From assembly GCA_005408345.1 (NCBI GenBank), contig SEMN01000020.1, positions 620,001 to 684,000 on the forward strand: 64,000 nt of DNA. Direction: 5' to 3'. This DNA comes from Macquaria australasica (Eukaryota; Chordata; Actinopteri; Centrarchiformes; Percichthyidae). The position numbers and the translations under genes were made by a program. Below the pieces are notes generated by a model. That model saw only the letters and a list, made by a program, of their open reading frames with translations, was not told where the DNA came from and made no database searches. Shown one piece after another: positions 1 to 11,468 of the stretch. Position 1 is the first letter of the stretch. Every line of letters starts with the position of its first letter.

Positions 1-560
1 CAATGGGATTATGTGACTCCTTGCTGCTGCATATCACAATTACATCTAAACTGCTGAGCTCTTCTTCACTCAGTGGAAACATTAAGTTTATATCATGCGC
101 TCATGGTCAACTGCTGCTTATCAACGTTACATAACATTTCATAACAAGTGACTGTCTGCTCTGAGCCATGACTTTGGGATTGCGTGATGTGTAAGTGAAT
201 AATCTGCTGCATAGCTGACGTGTCTTTGCCTGCTGCTGCGTATCAGGTGGTTTGTTGGGTTTCGATTCATCCAGCTCAGGTGCTTTGTTGGGGAATGGCC
301 ACATGACGGCTGCTGAAGTCAGATCCGCACACTGTACTGGTAGCTCCCAATGGATTTAATTCAGAGCATTGTTTGGATTTAACACAGATCTTCATTAGGC
401 ATTGTCAAGTAAACACCACAGAGCTGAACAAATAATACACGCACACATCACTTAGGTGGTTGTGATCTGCATTAAAATGTGCCAATACTTTAAAGGTGGA
501 GCAAATATCCTACAAGAACATATTGAATCTATTACATCACTAAAATTCAGTAAAATACAT
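1..560. other. Unannotated AT-rich sequence
   Basis: No gene, splice-flanked frame, RNA gene or clear repeat is recognised here. The only open frame (about 65 codons, minus strand) has no family resemblance. It reads as ordinary intergenic or intronic fish DNA. Confidence 0.5.
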
Positions 561-561
561 G

Positions 562-784
562 AACGATTCCTTTTATTATTTATTAATCTGCTAATTATTT
601 TCTTGATTTATCGTTAAATCTATGATATGTAAAAGAAATAGTGGAAAAAAAGCACCCTGTAATGATGTTTCATAAGACAAAGAAAAGCAGCGAATCCTCA
701 CATTTGAGAAGCTGGAACGAGTAAATATTTGGCATTTCTGCTTGAAAAATTACTCAAATTACTCGACTAATTGTTGCAGCTCTA
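562..784 (+). mobile_element. hAT-like non-autonomous element, 5'-truncated copy
   Basis: This is a degenerate member of the commonest repeat family in the window (better copies at 8349-8661 and 61178-61491). It shares the 'attaatctgctaattatttt' block near its left end, the 'gagaagctggaac' block in the middle and the right terminus 'gttgcagctcta'. The left terminus is not recognisable. It encodes no protein. The hAT assignment comes from other copies that keep 8-bp target duplications. Confidence 0.65.
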
Positions 785-871
785 ATAGGCTACATCACTT
801 GGTCAAAAAAGGGTTTTAATTTAAGAGCCAGACACTGAATGTGGTGAATGACAACTATTTTAATCATGATC

Positions 872-1108
872 ATTTAATCATGACAAACATTTCCTGGTTT
901 CAGCTTCTAAATTGTGACGACTTGCTGTTTTTGTCTTCTGCGACTGTTGGTCGAACAAAGGATGTAATTTAATGACTTCACCTTGGGCTTTACATAATTG
1001 TGATCGGCATTTTTCACTATCTTACAACATTTTATTGATCAAATGACTTATAGATGAATCAAAAAATATTGGCAGATTAATCAATAATGAAAATAATATT
1101 TAGTTGCT
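872..1108 (-). mobile_element. hAT-like non-autonomous element, minus-strand copy
   Basis: The same family is reversed here. From left to right it reads the complement of the internal blocks ('gactgttggtcgaacaaag', 'cttcaccttgggcttt') and ends with 'gataatgaaaataat'-type sequence followed by 'agttgctg'. Both termini are eroded and no target duplication is visible. It lies about 90 bases from the plus-strand copy at 562-784, giving two facing fragments. Confidence 0.6.
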
Positions 1109-2529
1109 GTCTTGCTGTCCCTCTGCTGCAGCTCAGCAAGGAAGCACTATATGATGAAACTCAAGAGGGGATTTAATACTGAAAAGACTTAAATTATGTA
1201 CGAAAAGACACCTTTCATAACCCTGTGTTTGGTAAGAAACATCCTTACTGTGGATTGGAAATGGACAAAAGATGAACAAAACAGCTATTACTCTACCACT
1301 CTTAAGAGGTGAGAAGTGACGCTCTCCTCCTCTCATATTAATTCCTGTAATGCCTTTTAGACATTTCTTAAACTTCTCAGTGAGTTTTGATCAATAAGAG
1401 AGGCTCTTCATTAGCCGACCTCAACCTTCCACATTTCATCCTTCAGATTTTCTCCTTTCATTTCATTTTTATATTTCTTTATCTTTCTGTTCACTCCTCT
1501 GTCTGTCTGTCTGTCAGTCAGTCAGTCGCATGCCTCCGTTCTAGCGTAACTTAGTCAAGGACTACTCTGAATCAGATGTAAGTGATGTAACCCTCTTTCA
1601 GACTTGGTCCTTTTGTTGTTCAGAGTGAACAAACACTTCTCCGTCTGTGCTTTGTGTAAAAGTGTGAGGAAAGAAGTAACCCTGAGCTTTGGCTTGAATG
1701 CCACAGCATTTGTTGGAGAAGGGTACATGTTTCCAAAAAATCTGACGCACTTTCTCAAGTTTTATTTCACCTCGAACTTTAGCAGAGTGTGAATTCTTTT
1801 AGTGCGTAATTGCCATTTAAATATGAAGCTTTATATGAATATTAAGGTTAATAGGTTGATAAATGGTTAATGTAATTTACAGATACACATTTGTAATTCT
1901 TTCTAGTGAAATCAAAAGAGTATTGATCTACAACTTTATGCTGCAGTATGACGCAGAGTGATGTAAATGTTTTTTTGTGTTGAGTGTATGGCGGGTGGGG
2001 CTGGCGGTGATGATGTCAGCATGACATCAGGAGGGGCCTGTAATGCTATGAGTTAATTTACCCACTTTGTAAATCCCCACTCCCTCCACTGTACATATTC
2101 CCTCTTCCTCCCACGTGCAGCACACCCCCGTCGTGTGCAGTATTTCACTCTGTGCCAAAGCACCCAGCAGAGATTCACACAAAAGTAGTCATCTCTGTCA
2201 AAAAGACTAAGAAATCTCTGTTCTTCAGCAAGACACAGAGTGAAGAGAAGAAGAGGGGAGACATGCAGATCACCAGTGGTCTCTGATCCATATTGGTGCG
2301 AATGTAATTGATTTCCCGCTGTGTGGAATCTGTCTCTCAGAATCTCAGAACAAACGCTGACTGAATAGTTGAAAGGGCAGAGAAAATCTGGGCTTTATCT
2401 CACAGCTCTGCCTACATCCATTTTATCCCTGTCAAATGCACAGCCAAATATAGCACACAAGGCCTTCATATGGCTATCATGGCTTCATTACAGCTGTGTC
2501 TTTGGTCAAGTTTTACTGTATGTGAATAA
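1109..2529. other. Mostly unique sequence with a GTCT/GTCA run and a palindrome
   Basis: No gene is supported. A short (GTCT)n-(CAGT)n run lies at 1501-1527. The stretch 1990-2140 is richer in G and C than its surroundings and holds the palindrome listed at 2011-2029 and a CACGTG E-box near 2113. Nothing shows that this is a promoter. Confidence 0.45.
2011..2029. promoter_or_regulatory. TGATGTCA-GCA-TGACATCA palindrome
   Basis: Two perfect 8-base inverted arms, TGATGTCA and TGACATCA, flank the three bases GCA. Each arm differs by one base from the CRE/ATF core TGACGTCA, and the TCAGCA part resembles a Maf-type half site. A bZIP site is a family-level inference only. Palindromes of this size also occur by chance in 64 kb. 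Confidence 0.25.
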
Positions 2530-2902
2530 TTAATGTTTATAGGGACAAGTACATGGACCAGTGCCACATACATTTATAGCCTAAGCTAGTTGCAGTGTCC
2601 ATCAGGAAAACAGGAATACAGAACAACATAAAACACAATGTTCCACTATAAATGCCATAAAGACTTTTTAAAAAGTACCCGATCATTCATGAGTACACAA
2701 CTGAATCTCACTTTACAAACTGTTTTAACTTGAGAAAAAAGGGTCAGTGTGCTGATTCATTTTGAGTTCTGTGGGTAAAGAGTTCCACATATCGATCCCA
2801 AAAGACGGCTTTGGTTACTGAGCCAGAAACCCCCAGAGGTTTCACCATGTCACTGAGCACCTTAGGAGCCTGGTTATTTAGCCATTTGTGGATAAGTCTA
2901 CT
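2530..2902 (-). mobile_element. LINE (non-LTR retrotransposon) 3' end, minus strand
   Basis: Read on the minus strand, bases 2902 to 2744 give an open stretch beginning RLIHKWLNNQAPKVLSDMV. A one-frame shift then gives MWNSLPTELK, a WNSLP motif typical of the C-terminal region of fish LINE reverse transcriptase ORFs. The sequence below that, down to about 2535, resembles the 3' tail of the LINE at 36085-36612 (shared 'ggctata' and 'ggcac' blocks, ending near 'ttgtccctataaa'). The frameshift and stops show that it is dead. I place it in the L2/CR1-like or similar broad group and cannot name the family. Confidence 0.7.
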
Positions 2903-3627
2903 TAGAGATGCTCCAATCCGTTGGAACAGTTTATTGGCACCAATACACAGACCTTGTTAAGCTGATCTTGGATCTGCAATGATGTGTTTCGTCGTCAGTT
3001 TCATTAAAAGAGTAATTGTTTCCGCTATCGGCTACAATCATTCAGAAAACAGCAGGCTGCCAACTCAGTTTTTCGTCTCACAACAATCTCTGGCTTCATG
3101 TTACCTTACCAAAAAATTTACTCTATGAGCAGTGTGGTTTACGTACTTAATGGCCACTTTACTAGCTGCACCTGTAAAATCTAATGCAATCCAATACAAC
3201 TGCTCAGCCCTAAATTTTACCTTTGCAAAATTGATAATGTTCGGTTTTGATTATGGTATTAATTTATGTTTATTATTGAGGTTGTAGTTTGGTGTTGAAC
3301 TGGACTGCATTATTTTGAGAGGTGTTTCTAATTGTTGTGGGGGGCGAATTTTAGAAACAACTTTCAATATAATGCACTCCAGAAGGTTTTAACAAGAACT
3401 GGCCATTATAAGCTTCGTAACGGTACAATATATGGCTGAGCTGTTGTACTGGATTGCATTAGATTGTATAGGTGTACCTAATAAAGTGGCCAGGGAGTGT
3501 ATTTTAAATTTGGGAAAAAAAGAGAACTCTGGTATGGGATCATTATTCTGTATCATTCAGCAGATACCCTGAGTTGAGATACTGGAGTCAGTATTGGGAG
3601 AGAAAAAGTTGGACTGGTGCATCAAAC
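2903..3627. mobile_element. hAT-like 'GATGC(A/T)CC' element, interrupted
   Basis: The left end reads TAGAGATGCTCCAATCCG and the right end reads, in reverse, GTTTGATGCACCAGTCC, so the termini are imperfect inverted repeats. The family, with TAGAGATGCACCGATCC-like ends, is one I recall as common in teleosts and usually assigned to hAT. The middle is taken up by the separate element at 3151-3492. LINE sequence of the same strand lies on both sides, so this copy sits in or at the LINE. I see no clean 8-bp target duplication. Confidence 0.6.
3151..3492. mobile_element. 342-bp terminal-inverted-repeat element (TGGCCACTTTA ends)
   Basis: The first 59 bases and the reverse complement of the last 59 match at about 52 positions, starting TGGCCACTTTA and running into 'atctaatgcaatcca'. 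The centre encodes no protein. It is a small non-autonomous DNA transposon with long inverted repeats, nested in the element at 2903-3627. No target-site duplication is obvious, so the superfamily is left open. Confidence 0.75.
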
Positions 3628-3792
3628 CGGTAAACAATCTGTCTCAATGTATGCGACTTTGCTTTTAGCAACCTTGCTCCCCTTTTGTACATGTTTCTCA
3701 AATTTTAGATAGAAATCTATTATGACACTGAGATATTTTACTTCTGAAACTTGTTCAGTACATTGGCTATTAACCTTTAAATTTAATTTAGG
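3628..3792 (-). mobile_element. LINE reverse-transcriptase fragment, minus strand
   Basis: From 3792 downward the minus strand is open for about 54 codons and includes EVKYLSVIIDFYLKFEKHV. This matches the pattern KYLGVxxDxxLxFxxHV found after the catalytic palm of non-LTR reverse transcriptases. It precedes the fragment at 2530-2902 in the reading direction. About 100 residues expected between the two pieces are missing, so the copy was deleted as well as interrupted. Confidence 0.65.
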
Positions 3793-5913
3793 TCATAACG
3801 AGCGCCGGACCCTTGGATGAAATGCATATTGACACGGTTTTCTTAAAGGAAAGCTATTGGTTGTCCCAGAAGAAGATCCCCTTACCGTTCGATACTAGAG
3901 CTAATCCAGGGGGCTACTTTCTTTACTTTCGGTCGGACTCGGAGATGAGCCCATTTGGAAAACTTTAGGAGACTCGCTCCTCTTGCCCGATATACTTTGT
4001 TTTGCCCGAGTCGCCTCCTCTGTTGGAGAGACACATTGACCATTAGTCAAAATGGCCACAGTAATGAGAATATGACCCAGGTTGAAAGACACCAGAATTT
4101 CACTTTGATGTTAAGTGTTAGACATGAGTACAGGATACTACACCTGTTGTTGATGTTGTTGTTGTTGAAACCGCAGTATCTTTCAGAGTTGTGCCTCAGC
4201 CAAGACCTTGGCTGCCAGAAACCCCTCAGAGTGCAGGCGCTGCTGGCAATAAAGGCTCATCTGTAACACTGGAGACAGTGATTAGAGAGAGGGAATCAAT
4301 AATACATGGTAAGGGACGGCTAATGTACCACAGGGACTGTCAGACAGACAGCGTCGTCTCCGATACCCAGCCCGCCGTCTCATATCCGCTGGTTTCAACA
4401 CACAAAGCCAGACAGCGCAAGCACATGAGGTATGAAAAGCAACAGGGGAAATAAAGGCATAGGAAGAGAAAGGTTAGACAAATAGAGATAAAAGAGTTTG
4501 AAAGCACAGAAAAGGAACATAGGAGTAAAGCAAAAAGAAACTGAAGAGTGAAGAGACTCAAATTTAAAACCATATGTCTGATTTTATTAATAATTTCCTT
4601 TAATCACATGATCACAAAGAAATTTCTTTGACCACAGAGGAAGAAAAGCAAACCGCACAAGACAAACACAACAAGCTCGTTACAGAACCCTGTGTTCAAA
4701 AGTGGGCCCTTCATTCTCACACCAACATGATGTTTCAAAAATCAATATGGGGCTGTGAAACAGGCCAAAATGAAATAAGTGTCCAAGCTATCCGGGAAAT
4801 AAGATTGGCAGGCAGACAGAAGCATGCCACCAGTCTCCGGGGACGGATGCTCGCCAAGCGGTCTCTCATCCAGAGAGATTGGGGTTAATGCCTCCTCTGC
4901 ATTAGCACACTAGCACCACGCCACCAGCTGACCTCAGCTACATTAATACTAGATGAACCTGCACAGACACGAGAAGATGAGAAGTATGAGAGAATGATGA
5001 TCTAATTAATCAGTGATTGGAACAACTGCATGCTCCCTCTTTTGAATGCCACCCACCCCCGCATACACACACAGTATACTGCTGCCCCCACCTTGCTCCC
5101 TCTTCATTACGCCCCCACCTCTCCGTCTCATTTCCAGGACTGCTCATCATTAGGCTACAAATACAAAATACACAAACATAGTTTACAGATTCAGACAGAA
5201 AGATATTTGTCCGCATGAAGAGGCTGATGTCCTGACACAGCTTCTGTCTGAATAAAACCTCATTACTAAATTGACTCTCCAGAAGCAGACTCATGCACCA
5301 CGACGCCACAGGTTGCTCGTTACGGCTTGACTTTCCCCCCGCAGCTTGAACCTCTACAGCGGCAGACCAGGCTCTTTTAGCTCTCTCATTCAACATCGCT
5401 GCCTGTGACCTCCTGCCCATCATGACAGAAACACGGCAAAGCAATGACTCATCAAGCAAACATACAAACTTTGTTTTGTTTTTTGTTTTTTTTGTCTGAT
5501 AAAGTGTGTCTGACATTTGGCTGTGGAATGTCTCCATTGTATCGTGGAGGCTGCAGACATTGGCACTGAGCAGGATGGGTGTTGGGAGCTGTGTATGTTG
5601 AGGTGATAGCAAAAGCGTTACCACGGAGACACGGGTGAAATTACTGAAATGCTCTGATTCTTAACCTTGACTTGGATGCCGCTAATGTGAAGCTCAAGAG
5701 ACACGAAAGCTGATTTTTGTATATAGGGGTCTATTGAGAAAGAGTGAGTCCACCTCAGTGTTTTGTGTCACTCAATTAAAACACTCAATGCCACCAAGTG
5801 TGACAGGAGTTTATAAGCACAGCGTTTCAGAAAGTATAGAATGGAGAGAGAAGCAGAAACAAACTCTGACAGACCGACAAAATAACATGCATACAAGTTG
5901 TTTTGTTTTATTG
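3793..5913. other. Unique sequence, no gene supported
   Basis: Bases 3800-4060 are somewhat GC-richer than their surroundings and 4143-4168 is TTG-rich. The longest open frame of the whole window lies here (minus strand, 5010-5624, 204 codons). It includes a translated T-run and cysteine-rich translation of GT-rich DNA, lacks splice context and matches no family I know, so I treat it as chance. No tRNA or repeat family was recognised. Confidence 0.4.
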
Positions 5914-6155
5914 AGGCTACAACTAACAATTCATTCATCGATCATCTATAAAATGTCACAAAATAGTGAAAAATGACCCTCACAATTTCTCAAAGCCCAA
6001 GGTGACATCTTCAAATAGCTTGTTTTGTCTGACCAACAGTCCAAAACCCAAAGATATTCAATTTACAAAGATAGAAAAGAGAAGAGGAGCAAATCTTTGC
6101 ACTTTAGAAGTTGCAACCAGCAAATGTCATGGCATTTTGCTTGATATTGGTACGT
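5914..6155 (+). mobile_element. hAT-like non-autonomous element, 3'-truncated
   Basis: The left end 'gaggctacaactaac' resembles the family terminus TAGGGCTGCAACTAAC. The diagnostic blocks 'ataaaatgtcacaaaatagt', 'cccaaggtgacatcttcaaa' and 'gaccaacagtccaaaaccca' follow in the usual order. It ends inside the 'ttgcttgatatt' block without a right terminus. It has no coding capacity. Confidence 0.75.
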
Positions 6156-6280
6156 TTTAACCCCTTATCCTTCAGTTTCCCCCCTCTTCCCCCTGGAAAA
6201 ATCATCCTATTCCACTCTTGTATGATGAGTGTCACTACAATACATTCTTTATCATCTTGTTCCAGCTCTTTATATAAGCT

Positions 6281-6575
6281 ATTTTTTTAATTGATTAATC
6301 ATTTACTCAATTAAATGACAGAAAATAGATAAAACTGCCTATCAATATGAATCAACGCCAAGGTTGCTTCAAATTGCTTCTTCTGTTTGGCCAACACTCC
6401 AAAATCCAAAGATATTCAATTTACAATGACAGGAAACAGCAAACCATCACATTTCAGAATGTGGAACCAGCAAATTCTGGTTTATTTGCTTTAAAAATGA
6501 TGATTAATTGATCATTGAAATAGCTGGCAATTCAGTTTCTGTCACTGGACTAATGGATTAATGAACTACTCTTTT
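6281..6575 (+). mobile_element. hAT-like non-autonomous element, diverged copy
   Basis: The family blocks appear in order: 'gattaatcatttactcaatt', 'gccaacactccaaaatccaa', 'gtggaaccagcaaatt' and a decayed right end. It lies only about 125 bases after the copy at 5914-6155 in the same orientation and is more diverged. No target duplication is visible. Confidence 0.65.
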
Positions 6576-8348
6576 CGACATTACAAATATTCAAACCCAA
6601 ACAAGACTCCATTTTTTTCTTTATGGCTGTACTATTCCATGAAATGGAAATATTGTGGATGTCTTGGACTTCATTTTTTAAACATTTTCCCCAAATTCAG
6701 CCTTCAACATGATCTGGTATCTTTGTAAACTTTGGGACTACTATTAAGAGTAACCCTCTATGGTTTTTATAAATGTTTGGCTGCACAACATGAGTTTGTA
6801 ATTAGAGAGAAATCATCTGGTTCTAGCCAATACATCTGTCGGTATTAGCTTATTGCACATATTGGTACTGGGGTGTGTGTCAGCTGATGTTTCAGGAAGT
6901 TTAGAAATACTATCTCTGTTACATAGTTTGTCCACCAGAGAGCGCTGACAAGTTTAATTTTAGAATAGAATAAAATAGAATGCAACTTTGTTTGGCCCAA
7001 CTGGCACTTCATTAAAACATTAAAACATACACACACTGCAACAAACAACACTGACGGCATGAATAGTTAAAGTAATAAAAACACAAAATTTGAGAAAAAC
7101 ACCTTATAAAATATTTAAATTGAGTCTCTAAAAAAAAGCTTGTGTCAAGTGTCACACTTGATACATATCTTAGTCACAGCTCTTTAAAAATACATTTAAG
7201 GGATCCATATCAAAAATATTTCATGTTATGCCGGCTGACATATTATTTTTTAAACTTTCAAATATCTAGCAGTATCAGTCGCAAATTCAGTATTTGGTCA
7301 GGCATTATTTGTAATTACTGACTCACCAGTGACTGGCCAGTGAGGTTTAAATGATTAACTGATCGATTTTAAGTGTTGTTTTCCATCAATCCACCAATTG
7401 ATTAATCAACTAATCATTTTACTACAATGTAAAACAGGTAATTATTATTATTTTTTTTTTTTTTTGGCAATGTATCAGTTTTTCTCTATTTATTATTGGA
7501 GGCAACTTGTACAGAAGCAAATGTGACAAGGCTGAGCGTAACTCTCTGACTTAAAGTGATTATGGCTGGTGAGTAACACCGTAGGAAGCGTGTAAGGTTG
7601 TCACAAACGGGCTGACTGGCACCTCGTCAAACGCTCATTCACCCTCCCGTCACCATGCGCCCTCTCCGCTGGGTTCTATGATTCATCATCTCACAGGCGA
7701 AGGAGGTTAAACTGCAGAGAGAGGTTTTTCTGTGTCGGAGAGGACTCCCCCTGACCAGCCTCTGCTGAGCCTGGGATGACATTTTCATTTGACCCATAGC
7801 CAACATCCCTGTAATGAAACGCCATCAAAAAGCAATCTCCTAAAATAGAAAGGGATTTCAGTTTGAGGGCGCCTGTATTGATATGCAAAATATGTCACAA
7901 AAAGCCTTTCAGTTAGATCAGTTTGATACATTGGGAGCCAGTGGAAGCCATGTGATGATGCCTTGGACTGGTTTGATCTGAGTATGCCAGAATAAAATTA
8001 TTCTAATGGGTATGGACTGAGAGAGGACATTTTGAAAAGGTGGAAAAATATTAATCTGACGTTCCATTTTATTGAAGATGTGTGTGAAATTGATTTCTCC
8101 TCCAGGGTGTTTCAAACCTAAATCAATTATATATTTCCCGTAATTGGTGCACAAGAAACCACAGTGCAGCTTCAAGTCCAAGAATCTGTTAGGCAGTAAA
8201 GAAGTGTTAGAAGTAGATATTACTTGAGATAAGTGCTACTCAACCACTGCAGTCTGAGGAAGATGCTGTTTTTACTACAAAAGATATAAGAAAAATAACT
8301 TATATCTACTACCTTGTCAGTCTCTTTTGAATTGGAAATGGCTGACTT
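6576..8348. other. Unique AT-rich sequence with a repeat fragment and T-run
   Basis: No gene is supported. A (TAGAA)-like run lies at 6961-6982. Bases 7345-7430 contain 'attgattaatcaactaatca' and may be a small remnant of the hAT-like family. A T-run of about 14 lies at 7452-7465. Confidence 0.4.
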
Positions 8349-8661
8349 TAGGGCTGCAACACACTATTATTTTCATTATGGATTAATCTGCCGATTATTT
8401 TCTTGATTAGTCGATTAATCATTTTGTCTACTAAATGTAAAACAAATGGCAAAAAATGCCTGTTATTATTTCCCCCATCCCAGGGTGACGTCTTTAAATG
8501 TCTTGTTTTGTCCAACCAACAGTCATAAAGCAGTTTACTATCATGTATGACAAAGAAAAGTATTTTTGCTTAAATAAAGGACTAAAATGATTATAAAAAA
8601 GGTGCTGATTAATTTTCTGCTGATTGACTAAACGATGAATTGACCAATCGTTGCAGCTCCA
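8349..8661 (+). mobile_element. hAT-like non-autonomous element, full length with 8-bp target duplication
   Basis: The element runs from TAGGGCTGCAAC to GTTGCAGCTCCA, imperfect inverted termini about 313 bases apart. Its flanks are gctgactt (8341-8348) and gctgacgt (8662-8669), a 7-of-8 match. An 8-bp duplication is the hallmark of hAT transposition, so this copy gives the best evidence for the superfamily. It encodes nothing and must have been moved by a transposase supplied from elsewhere. Confidence 0.85.
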
Positions 8662-9299
8662 GCTGACGTCAAAGCTCTCAGTATGTCCAAAGTGCATTTG
8701 GTTAATTCCCAAACATTGTGACAGTGATGTTTCAGCTCTTCTGAGAGAATATTTCTGGAAATATCACTGCTTAACTCTCCTTCTATTGCGCTGATATGTT
8801 GTCATTATTTCACCTGATCTTGTCTTTTCTGCTTCTTGGCTCAACAGGAGTATGACGTCCTTCCCTTCTCCAGTCAGGATTATTCGGTAATACACCTCAT
8901 CAGCTCTGATCTCTGAAAATGTCACAGTCAAATTCCCAACTTATGGACACTTATGAATAAATGATGAATGCATTCAAAACAGAGGAGGAGCACAGGGCTT
9001 TGGGGTTTATTGAGAAAATGTCATACAGTCTAATTACAAATCACCTGTGTTGTTTAGTAGATTAATCTGTGAGTCGATCAACAGAAACTTCAACAACTGA
9101 GCTCGACACATAGTAGATTTTTGAGGCTGATACTGACTGTGATATTTGAGAGTTTAAATAGAAAAAAAAGAATATATCAGCCAATTTAATTTTAGCCAAA
9201 CGTACCAGAAATACATGACATAAACAAACATTTTTATCCCTTGTTATTAAGAATTGTCACCAAGACATGACCTCAAACGGATATTTGGCATTTCTGTAC
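8662..9299. other. Unannotated sequence
   Basis: No gene or recognised repeat. Short open frames only. Confidence 0.4.
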
Positions 9300-9441
9300 T
9301 AGGGTGGCAACTAATGATTATTTTCTTTATTGATTAATCTGACTTTTTTTCCATTAATCAGTTATTCCTCTGGTCTATAAAATGTCAGAAAATAATGAAA
9401 CATGTCTATCACAAGTTCTCAGTTTATGATGAAATAAAACA
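9300..9441 (+). mobile_element. hAT-like element, left half only
   Basis: The left terminus 'tagggtggcaactaatg' is followed by 'attgattaatctga' and 'ctataaaatgtcagaaaata'. Homology stops near 9441, where the separate repeat at 9442-9580 begins. It is probably a truncated copy. Confidence 0.6.
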
Positions 9442-9580
9442 AGTTCCCAAAAGGTCAAAATTATCCGGAGAAATCATTGATACCTACATTAGCTACTCAG
9501 TGAGGCTTGTTGTCCGAAGCTCATACTTGATTCCAATGACTGCAGTGATGATGGGAACAAACTGCAAGACTCTTCTCACA
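9442..9580 (+). repeat. Dispersed repeat, copy 1 (pair with 11469-11615)
   Basis: This segment aligns colinearly with 11469-11615. Shared blocks are 'gagaaatca(t/c)tg', 'acattagctactca', 'tcatacttgat' and 'caagact'. Divergence is substantial, so it is an old interspersed repeat or old duplication. No family name is recognised. Confidence 0.55.
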
Positions 9581-11268
9581 TGTCCTTCACAAAGGCAGAA
9601 GTTCGGCTAGTTTAAAGTACAACAGGTAGTTGCACAAGTGTAACATCAAGGCAGAATATCACCATTCATTTTATCTGTTGTGAAGGAAACAATCACTTAC
9701 AGATTGAGTAAAAGGGGGGTGGGGGGGTCAACAGTAGTTTTCGTTTAATTTTCCTCCATGGGTGGAACCAGATGAAAACATTACATGCTCTACTGTCACC
9801 GGAAGGTTTCATTTTCTCCTGAGCCTCGGATGAAATCTACCTTATTGCTGCTTCCCTCCTCCCCCACACCCGGCGTAATGAGAGAATATTTCCCCAGAGT
9901 GTGAAAGCACATTCAAGCTGTACTTTTAGAAACTTTATTAAACCAACCTAACCAATTATTTCTGTTTGCCTACCTTCTGAAGAGTGACGATCCATTCAAT
10001 AAGGCTGGTAAATGTTAATGTAAAATGAATTTTCTGTTGAGTCGGTGATTAGTGATGTCTTTCGGCTTGCCAACAGTGTTACCAACAATAGTTTCACATC
10101 TTCCAGCAGGGTTGGTTTAGCTGTATGAGCTGTGGAGATGTGAGATATTGGAGCAACAACGACAGAAATACCTCTGACTCAGAGGGACTGCATTTTAATA
10201 CAAAAGTCTGGCAAGACTCCAGCTGGGGCAAAATCTTTTATTGGATTACCCAGTTAGCCTGTGATCAAACATTTGGGTGGGAGATTGGGTTCCTCAGCTG
10301 ACATTTATCTATTTATCTTTTCAGAAAAAAGGGGGAAAAAATAATAGGAAAAAAATCAATCAGGCTTTAGAAATGAGACAACGTTGGCTGCAGGCTGATA
10401 GATGTCACTTGCTGTTAGCAAGAGCTTCAACGTTCAGCCTGAAGAGAGGCCCAAGGTTCCCTCACAAGTCGATTAGCTGCTGAGCAACACTTAGAGTGGA
10501 GATTCAGGTGACAGGAAGACTGTGGACACCTAGTCACCCATCAGAAAGTCACAAGCTGCTTTCGGATTCATTTGTGAGAAGCTGCTGTTACCTGTATCAA
10601 AAAACTCTTGGTTTCATATGTGAAGGAAATTCCTTGTTCAGCTCTGTCACACAAGAAATTTAGTTTGTTGGTTGGTGTTTGGTGCTTCGATTCATTATGT
10701 GGCAGCATTATTCAAGTATATCATCACTTTGTTGCTGGAAATACAAGATTCATTATCACTAAGAGCATTAAGAAATTATAGTTGCTTACTTTCAGGTACA
10801 TAGGTGCATATTACAGAGCAGATCTATCACTCTGTTGCATGTGTCACTCCCTGTGTCACTTCCTTTTGAATTTCTGCTGTGAGCAAGCAAGTGGACCTTT
10901 CAAAGCAGCTTGGTAGCCTAAAACCCTCCTAATATAGTAATAAAAATATGACTTACAGTAGGTGCAACAACCACTTTTAATGATCTAAAACTCCACAACC
11001 CTGTAGCAGACATAGATTTATGCTAAAGCATGTGTAATTTTGATGTAGAAGTGATACTGAACTGCAGTGGTGACATTAAGGTATTACCCGTGAGCAACAG
11101 TCAGGCTGAGTTTGTTTCATTAGCTTACATTATACCCAGCATCTACAGTATGTCTGTGAGTGGTGGTCTGTGAGTATGTTTTTTTGTTTGTTCTTTAGCA
11201 ACAAGTTGGCAAAGACAACTCCATAAATGTATTTGTATATTAAGGCATGTTGCTGTGACTTTGATGTT
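9581..11268. other. Unique sequence, no gene supported
   Basis: A G-rich run occupies 9714-9727. The rest is ordinary AT-rich DNA with only short chance frames. No repeat family was recognised. Confidence 0.4.
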
Positions 11269-11278
11269 TTACCTTTTA

Positions 11279-11400
11279 TTAGAGAGAGAGAGAGGGGAAG
11301 GACATGCAACAAAGGTCCCCAGCTGGACTCAAACTGGAGATGCTGCAATTTAATGGGCAGTGTCTTAAACCCAGATGCCACCAGTGGTCCATTTTCCCCA
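11279..11400 (-). repeat. Decayed tRNA-derived SINE-like segment
   Basis: A (GA)n run at 11281-11296 is followed by sequence resembling a fish repeat that carries a reversed tRNA-like part. On the minus strand, AGTTTGAGTCC (near 11324-11334) matches 9 of 11 positions of the polymerase III B-box GGTTCGANTCC. A weak A-box-like TGGCATCTGGG lies about 45 bases upstream of it. It is too degenerate to be a functional tRNA gene. Confidence 0.45.
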
Positions 11401-11468
11401 TTTTTATTGTCTAAATGTTAGATCTACAGCTAATTTTTCAAAATGATTTGTTTCACTGGTCCTTTTAA

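Noticed and set aside
5010..5624. Longest open frame, 204 codons, minus strand
   Set aside because: It includes low-complexity translation of T- and GT-rich DNA, shows no domain or family resemblance and no splice context, and the length is compatible with chance in 64 kb.
7185..7300. Possible diverged hAT-like or other repeat
   Set aside because: The similarity was too weak to separate from AT-rich chance matches.
11324..11395. Possible tRNA gene
   Set aside because: Only the B-box-like part is convincing; the cloverleaf arms are not complementary, so it is a decayed SINE-like segment.
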